In this document: piece after piece, positions 39,401 to 48,400 of the stretch | Layout: every line of letters starts with the position of its first letter | Numbering within the stretch: position 1 is the stretch's first letter | DNA from: Rhipicephalus microplus | Lineage: Eukaryota > Arthropoda > Arachnida > Ixodida > Ixodidae | Assembly (NCBI RefSeq): GCF_043290135.1 | Contig: NC_134704.1 | Coordinates: 13,212,001 to 13,276,000, forward strand | Reading direction: 5' to 3' | DNA length: 64,000 bases | Position numbers and translations under genes: made by a program | Notes under the pieces: model-generated | Told to the model about the DNA's origin: nothing | Seen by the model: the letters and a program-made list of their open reading frames with translations, nothing else | The model's database searches: none

Positions 39401-42400
39401 TTGCCTAAAAATAACAAACTTTCACTTAAACCCGAGGAATTCCTTCAGCCACTCACTTCCCGACAAACACGGCATAGACAGCTCGAATCTCTGACTCCGT
39501 ACAGCGCTCGAACTAATATTTTTAAGTTTTCCTTTTTTCCGCGTACTATTACAGATTGGAATAAACTAACTGAATCGGCTGTGACCAATATTCACTCCTT
39601 TGAACAATTGGAATTCTGATTGCTTTGTTTTGCAACTTCGATGTACTCTTGTGTATGTGTTCAATATATTTCCAACAGTGTACCACGTGTATTGCGGATT
39701 TTTGTAACTTTGATGCATTCCTGTATTTGTTCAAACTATTTTAATCAGTGTATCATGTGTATTGTGCCTAAATTTTGTTTTTCTCGTGATGCCCCTCCTG
39801 CTTGGGCCCTTCAATGGGCTTGCAGTATGTCTTAAATAAATAAATAAATACAGTCGAACTTTTTAAAACTAGTCTAATAATAACCCCTTCAAATGTTTTT
39901 TGAATGCTTCACCTCGTCACACTCCTGTACGGCGGCAAAACTGTCTTTCAGGCTCCACTAAGGTCACAAATGTATTGACTCAAGAAAACGCTGGTTCTAA
40001 CCTGGAGATGATAGATAGATGTGGCAGAGGTAGGGGCTCGATTAATGCTTTTTTGGAACTGGAATTTGGGCATGTTCAAGGTCAAAAGAAGTCCGAAAAA
40101 TCGGACGCCAAAGATTTTTATCATGAAAAATTTCAAATGTTCATGTATATTGATGTCTACAAGGCAGATTTGGAACTACTTAACTTGAAGAGAGCACAAC
40201 CTTGTCTGCCACATCAGTTGAACTTCTACAGAAGTTGGTAGAGAAGGAGAGACTGAGGAAATAGCATCTTTGCCTTTCACGTGTAGAGTGTTGTCGGCAC
40301 CAAATCAAGTACATAAATACAATTCGGCCGCTATATTGCCTCATTCTTGATGATACTATGAAGTACCCCGCCGCCAGTGCTTCATCCATTCAGAGAAAAG
40401 AAACAATTTAATGTTGCTATATCTCATAAGAACCCTCTCCAACTTTCTTTGCTTCACTTTTACTTTGAACTGTTGGGAAAATATTCTGGCCATATGCAAG
40501 AAATACTCTATTTGATTTGCACTCAGACTTCAATATTCTAGTTTGCTTTGCGCCCAGGGTATTGCTATTTGCACAACTTTAGTTTTCTGTCATATCCTAT
40601 TACACTACATTTGGGAACAGCACACTGCACACAGCTTCCTGAGAACAAGGCAATTGAACCAGTTATCTAGATAGGAAGGCACTCATGCCGAAAATGGTAA
40701 TCCTATCATGAACGTTAGATGGCCTGTGTTGCACCACTGCAGAAAAGAATCCTGAGCACTATGAACATTCTTTACCTGCAACACAGTGCCAATAGCACCT
40801 GCACAAAAATTCTGTGTTCATGAGGCTTTGGTCAGTATTGAGACAGTGATTACATATAGGACTGTTATAAGTCAGTCAAAGACAGTTTCATATATTTTGT
40901 CTCTCTCAAAGCTTTTTAGTGTTTCTGGCCTCAACTGAACAATGCTTGTTCAGCACTCATATTTTTACAAACTGTACAGGGTAGTCACATAAGGTAGGCA
41001 TTTGAAGAATAACTCTGCTCCTTGTCATAATAATAATTTCTGGGGTTTTATGGGCTAAAGCTGCGATATGATTATGAAATCCAGAGCAGTGAAGGGTTCT
41101 TCAACATGCACTGGCACTGCACAGTGTGCAAGCCTCAGGAATTTCGCTTTCATTGAAATGCAGCCGCCACAAGGAATCGCACCAGCATATTTTTGAGTCG
41201 GCATCCCAGCATTGTAATAATTGTTGGGGTTTAACATCCCAAAAGAACTACATGATTATGAGAGGCACTGCAGTAGAGAGCTCCGGAAGTTTTGACCACC
41301 TGGGGTTGTTTAACATGCAGCTAAACCTAAGCACACAGGCCTCAAGCATTGTTGCCTCCATCAAAAATAGGGCCGTCACAACCCGCGATTCGATCCTGCG
41401 ACCTGCCGGTCAGCAACCAAGGGCCTTAGCCCCTGGACCACCGTGGTGGGTATCCCAGCACTACGCCACCATGGCAGCATCCCTGTCTTTTTTCTTTTTT
41501 TTTACACATTAAAAATGCTAAATCAAAACAAACAAAGAATAAATAAATGATCTGAATCAAAGCAGCACACTTGCACTTTACGATACTTTACCTCTCCTGG
41601 CACAAATATCTCCACAACTCTGTTTCTCATTGCCCTTGAAATCTCTCCGTTCTTGGGATCCATGGTCATGATAAGCCTGAAATGAAAAACACAAGAGGAA
41701 TTGAAAACAGAAGAATGACTAGACCTCTCTGACAGATATTTTGAGAAGAACTGTATACAGAGAAATAAATAAGCTAGCAGAAGGATGACACTGCAATGTC
41801 ACAGTCCCATATCACAAAGCAACTGAAACACTTCAACACTTTTCTGAAGATGCTGGCATCACAATAGATACTAACTTGGCCACACAGAGTGTGTGTGTGT
41901 CTCATACTTGTGCCCGCCAGGCATTTGCAGACTTCATAATGTGAACTTTTGGACGCTGACTTTGACTCACTGAATGCAACACAGTTTTTTCTTTTTAATT
42001 TATACAGTTAACCAAGTTATAAGCGGCAGCGGTCTCCAGCAAATGTTGACAACAAATTCTCTGTTTATTATTATTGAAAAAAAAAAGAAAACAGAAATTA
42101 AACCAGGTTACCACAAGCAAATTCTGGGAATCAGGTCACATGAGACGGCAAATACAAAACCTTATCATGACTGTGTTCACCATAATCAGTGCGTATGTCA
42201 GAGCTCTTATTAAAACAAAAGCCTTAGATGTCTAATCAAAAGGAAAGTTGGACCCCCGGCAATGGCCATCCCGTGGTGTCGGGGACCAGTGATGAAAAAA
42301 ATCATTGCGTGATGATGTCACAGATATCAAAAAGTTGCGACTTCATGATGACATCAAAAATTGTGCGTGACGTCATCATGTGATGCAATCTCTTAAAGCC

Positions 42401-45400
42401 CCTGAATAAAACAAAAGTAAAGCCAACTTCTTTCTCCTCCTCCTGCACCAGCATTCGCTGTCTCTTTAAGCATGACTACCCCTACACAGTACACAGCTAA
42501 CAGACGTTCTCCGCATCAAACGCTGTTACCACGAATCGCTCATTCTCGTCAGCTGATTTTTCCATCAGATGTTTTCATGTTGTGTTATTACTGGCTGCTA
42601 AAACACAACGAGAGGACATCGAAACGTTGTTGCATTTGAGTGGCTTTTGTTAATGGTGGCAAAAAGGTGAAATGCACCGCACTTGACATCAATATTTATC
42701 TGACCACTGAGAGCGTATACCTGTCAACAGAATGACGCGAAGACAAAAACATGTTCCCATAGGAACTGGTGCATTTCTTAGTTAGCAAACACGGCTTGGC
42801 ACATCAAAAACTAAAGGTAGAAACGCATGCCACATTTTTTGTGAGCCAAATATGCAAGGCATGTTTATTGGTCGGCGTTGTGGGTGAACGCACCTTGCAT
42901 ACAAGCCGAGAAGTGGCCCCTCCCTGCCTCAGTGGGAAACGCGTTTTCAGGTGTGTTCAAGGAAGTCGGCTATGAAGTTAACAAATGAACGTAAATTGAA
43001 TACGCGGCACGAAGTTACCAAAAAGCAAAGAGACGTTCGCTTGATTCACAGAAGCAAGACCATTGTGTTGGTTTGAAGTCATTTAGGCTGTTTCTATGAA
43101 GCCAAGTCTTCCTTCGTAACGCATCTCGAATGTCGGGTGCAATGCAAAAAAAATCAGCATCAGTTTCGCGTGTACTGCACCCAAAAGCACAGCAAAGGGA
43201 ATCACAAACGTTAAACTAATTAAACCAAGACGTAAAAGTCAAAAAAAAGAGAGAGAGAGGTGCAAAATGTCCTACACACGTGCATGTCTTTGTGTTGAGT
43301 ACCGCTATGGTATGGTGGTTAGCTATGAAGCCTAGCCATAGAGAAACGAAAAACAAGCAAAATAAAATGCATGCGAGGGGCGTGCGACAGCGTTCGCAAA
43401 TGGGAGGGAGCACCGTGTGTTGAAGGAAAGTGCAGGAGAGGAGGAGCAAATAGCAATAGATGCTGTTACTTTTGTTTTATTCACAGGCTTCACACACGTT
43501 GCCATTGTAGTGCTCTCCTTTAGGTAGCGAACAAAACCAGAGAGCGCACAACCTCAAGAGAAGAAAATGAGGATGGCACATGGCAGTGGCACGTGAAGCG
43601 GCAGATCGTGTTTCCTGCTCCTAGTGAGAAGAAAAAAGAAACATCTAGTCAAAAGAAAAAAAAAAGATGGCCTTTTCCTTTGCATCTTCTCAAATGAATG
43701 CACAGAGGACCTTGTGAGTTTTTTTTCTACCCATCGTCCATGCTGTGCAAAACTGAAAATTAGTAATAATAGGTGCCCCCATGGCACAAAATGAAGGAGA
43801 GATATCAACTCCTTTGAAGGGAACCCAGAGCTGAAATTAAGAGAGTCGGAATAGTTTTTTACTTGTTTTGTGCCCTAGTCTGCATGCTTTGTTACTTATT
43901 TCAAAAATCCTTCCTCATCCAACTAGCCTCTGTCAAAATATCAACTTCACTATGCACTAGAGTGTTTGAGCTTTAAATACTTATGCTATAAGTTTGCAGC
44001 AGAAGTTTCTTTCAAGCGTAAAGAAAAGGATGTCAAAAATACAACCTGAAGTCTGGGTGTGGTTTGATGACACGAAGTGCTTCGCCAACAACACCCTGCT
44101 CTGTGAGAGGAAGCACACCATCTGGTTCCAGCAGGCCATTTAGCCGATCAAGCACAGAAGCCCTGCATTTCAGTCACGATTGAAAATGCAAAGGACACAA
44201 ATGAGCTTGTTAAACACCATTATCACAAATTAAAATTATAGCATAAAATTCAAAAAATAAATTAGCATGCATTTAAATTCAACAAGTGTACCAGTAGAAA
44301 AAACAATTAAATGAACCCACTAACAACAATAGTAGTTGTTTTACAATATATTGGATATACTGTTCAGTACCTAGAACTATTCCATGTTTTTACAGTCAAA
44401 TAAACCGCTTACTACTGCCTTCCAGCAGCTTGCACAATTGAAAATATAACAAGTAAATCAGGCTACTGAATACCAGTGTTGAAAAGATAACAAAAAAAAA
44501 AAGCTGTAACACCCATCTGCAAGCTGTGTGTGCCATGCATTCATAGAGAATGGCCAGTTGTCCAGCCTCCTCTAAACCATCAGCCTTGTACGCCTTTTCT
44601 GTATCCTTTCCAAACCACTCAGCATGACACCACGCAGAATTGCAATATCAATGTAAGTTCTTTCTTTGGATGCTGATTTCAGCTGAGGATTTTCCTTCAG
44701 TATCCTCGCGAGCACCATTGAGGAGCAACATCTACAACATGGCTGGTGTGCTCCTCATCATACGCACCTTCAAATTTGACCAGAGTTGCCAATGGGTAGA
44801 TTCGCAAATGAACCGAGATTCAAGCTAAAAGTAGCCAAAGTAGCCATGTCATTTAAGCTGATCGCCATATTGGTAGCCATAGAGAACAAAAGTGGTATTA
44901 TGACTGGAGTTTTTACTATTATACAATAAATATGAATTCGAATATGTAAAAACGTTGAATTCGATGCACTAATTTTTAGCCTTTGCTTTGTCCTTCAGCC
45001 ACATGATAGTTGCAAAAAATGATTTATTTTTATTTATTTACTTATTTATTTATTCGTTCATTCATTATCATGACTAATGTCATTAGATGGGATAGTGGAT
45101 AGAACACAAACAAAGATTTGACAGAGTACAGTGATTAAAAAAGAACAATCTACAAACTTACTGCTTCACAAAAATGATGATTATTATCTCCTGACCACTA
45201 CCTCGCCCAAGGCATGGGAAAGACTACTCAGAGATACGAGCCTAGAAGTACAGCTGCAAGTTATACAGCAAGCTGAGGAGGTGGCGGCCAGGCACGGCCT
45301 GATCGCCATTCATCTATGATTTTTTTTTTTTCACTTAAATAAAGTTGTTTCTCTCTCTCTTTCTGTTAGTTATCACTTCCCCAGTAAGGATGATGATTCC

Positions 45401-48400
45401 AATCGTTTGGTGTGCGCAATAAAAACGAAGCTTCAGGTTTTACAAAATGGAATATCTACCTCATAGTAATAGTCAAACAATTGAAACATATAGTGTGGTG
45501 ATAAAATAAATGTGTCAAGAAGAAAGCTTTGGTAAGTTCAAGTTGCTTAATTTTTTATCTGTTGTTAAAAACTGAGTAGAAAGGCTGAATGTTATGGCTG
45601 TAATGCCAGAGGTGATTGCAGTTAAAAGAACATATAATTCCGCCCGGTCATATTACATTATATTTGACCAAATAAATATTCACAACAAGTGATGAGGTTC
45701 TAACGCAATGCTATGCAAGATGTAAATAAGCAGACTGTTTCTATTTCGAGCAGCACCAACAGTGCTGCATTTTCAGACATTAAGTTGAATAAACTGGATT
45801 TTCTACCAGGTAGCGCAGCAACTACATTGGAATGGTTAGTATAAATTTATTGCTCCTGTAGAGAGATGCAGGACAGAATTTTTGCCAGAGACAAAGCAGT
45901 TTTTAGACATTCAAGCCAATAAGCTTGAGGGAACATCAAACATTAAGACAGCTTTTTCATGAAGCCAGAGACCAAAAGCAATTGATTAGTAGGTTTACCA
46001 TCTTTCAGATTAGCATCATTTGGTGCAATTTTTTGTTTTTGTCAAGCTCATGTGAGAACACACGCTGTGCTATCAGCATTGGAGATCAACATTTGAATAT
46101 ATAGTAGGCAGTGTGAGCAGCACGCTAGCCATGCCGAAATGTGTGGTGAACTTGGTCACTCCATCTTTGCAGGCACGCCGTGCCATGTGCATCAGCCTGC
46201 TACTAGGGTGAGGACACGCATGTGCAATGGGTGACGCGCTAGAAAATGTTTGAAAACAGTGGGCAGTCTTTTGGCTTGCTTAATCTTTTAAATCCATACA
46301 ATAAGAAAAACGGATACTAAGTTTGCCAAAGACAATGTTAAATATAACCAAAAAGTTGCTATGGTGCCAACTTGGCATTTTTGTTGCCAGACAGAATCCT
46401 AAAGAAGCCAATGTGGTGCAAAGTGGCCGAAAACGGCAACCCTGGATTTGACCACACCGCAATTCTACACCTTGACTCCGTGTTTCACATTTGTACAAAA
46501 CTGACGATCCTTTGAGATGCCAAGCAGCTTTTTGACAAGCCTGTATAACGCTGTCCTTCCGTACACCCCACTACGCATGCTTGCATCTCGTGCCGGCCGA
46601 AGAAGACACCCGCAAAATCGTCGCTCCCCTCCCCCTCTCTTGTCTCGCCAACGAGGCAGGCAGCGTCTGCTAGTAAAAAACTGGCTGCTCGCACTGCACA
46701 ACCATTCACTAGCCACCCCGTATATGTAGGCACTGGATCGCGCGTTTAAAATTCAGTCAAGGGCGTCCTTATATCACTTTCGCTTGACTTGGGTAGACGC
46801 GATAGAATCATCAGTACCTTCAACCAGCAGTGGGTCACAACCCAACATCAGTGTTCCACCACTCGTTGAAGGCAACGCTTCTCCTCCACTCAATAAATAA
46901 CAATTAAGCATTCCAAAACCATACCCAATTATGCAACAATCATGCAATACCCCCACCCCTTTGCAAAGCATTTACTTGAGTTCCTCCGTGGAAAGTAAAG
47001 GCGGCTTTTCTCTCCTGCGCAACACCGTGATGAGCGCCAGCGTCAACGCCGCCGCCGGTGTAAGCGTTAGCGCCCACTGCTTCGCATCTACACATGGGAC
47101 AGATACCTCCATGTCATGTCCCTAACTATTGCTCTGTTAACCATCGAGGTAATGTGGATTACGCCAGGTATAACATTTAACGCCATCTTTAGCACGTAAT
47201 TAGGACATGAGAAACAAACGCTAAGCTTTCATAGCGTTGCCACTTTATCCCCCCTTCCCACCAAAAAAATAAACATAGCTCTTGCAAAAGGTTAGGGGAG
47301 AGGGTTTATATGCCATGCTGCCTTTGGCATGCAGAGCCACTTATTGTAACAGTACTTTCTTTGAGCAAAATAACCTCAATCGACATGTACTCAAGAAAAC
47401 GACACTCGGCTAATCAACTAGTCTTATTGCTGGCATAAAGCTATTTGAACTAAATGTAAGTGACGGTTTTGGTTTGTGGGGGATCTGAGGCGTGCCTGCA
47501 ACCATTTCTCGGGCATTTTCACTGTCGTGCCGCTCCCTTTCCTTCTCCAATGCTCTTGTGACAGTGCGTGTAGATGGCACCACACGCAGGTGCGGCGCGT
47601 GTTCTCTGGGCTGCAACTGTCGGCAAGACCGAGTCACACGCACACAGGGAAGGTTCTTTTTCTCCTTGGCTGGCGCATGGTAAGCATCTCTTTTCCTTCG
47701 TCAAAGTCCCCTTTGGGAATTGTAGGTCTACAGTGGTGCAAGCTATAGCGGCTAGAACGGTGCCTAATGCTTGACGTGGTCATACTTTGCCAAGCCACAC
47801 TTGGCGGAGGCCTACGTGCATGAGGTTTGCCCTAACTCTCACGACCAGGCCCAGTGGCAATTGCGAGAGTGTGCAGCATAGCCGCAAGGGACCTTTTCCC
47901 GACCGGCATGTCAAACCAGCTGCGACGTGCTGACGGTCCCCCCTTTTTGGTGAACCTCCACGTGCTGGAGCCTATGCTTCCCGCGTTCCTGGAGCAAGCA
48001 TTGCACTGTGTTTAGGGGGCCACTAAAGGCAATAATGTGTTTTTGTATTTTTCTTAAGATCGAACACTGTCTCTTTTGCCGCGCTGCACTAAACGCCTTG
48101 CTAGTTAAGCACGTATGGAGCGATGCGCTGCACGTGAGCAGGCGCCAATAGACGCAACCCTGTGGCTCACCGAGCCTGAACCCATGGTGATTTTTCGTTA
48201 CAATGAGTAGCAAGGTTACTAAAGGGTATCGCTCTAAATGTGCTGCACTGAAAAGGTACCACACATACTTTGTCCACAAAAAGCTCTTCTTTGCATCTAA
48301 ACCTACCAAGCCAGTGACACTGGAAAAACAAACAAATGTTCGAATGTACATGGTGCATAAACAACAACAAAATGGGGGACCCTTAAGCTTCGCCTTGAGT

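Larger units (their letters stand above)
38305..40587. mobile_element. hAT-like element copy split by a LINE
   Basis: The left end taggagtgcgaaaatatttg resembles the hAT end at 9734. The right end tatttgcacaactttag and blocks at 40090-40587 match 21.8-22.9 kb. A LINE (38.5-39.85 kb) interrupts it. An approximately 80-bp segment (cccttcaaat...gcttcac...gtac) occurs on both sides of the LINE with many differences. Confidence 0.5.
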
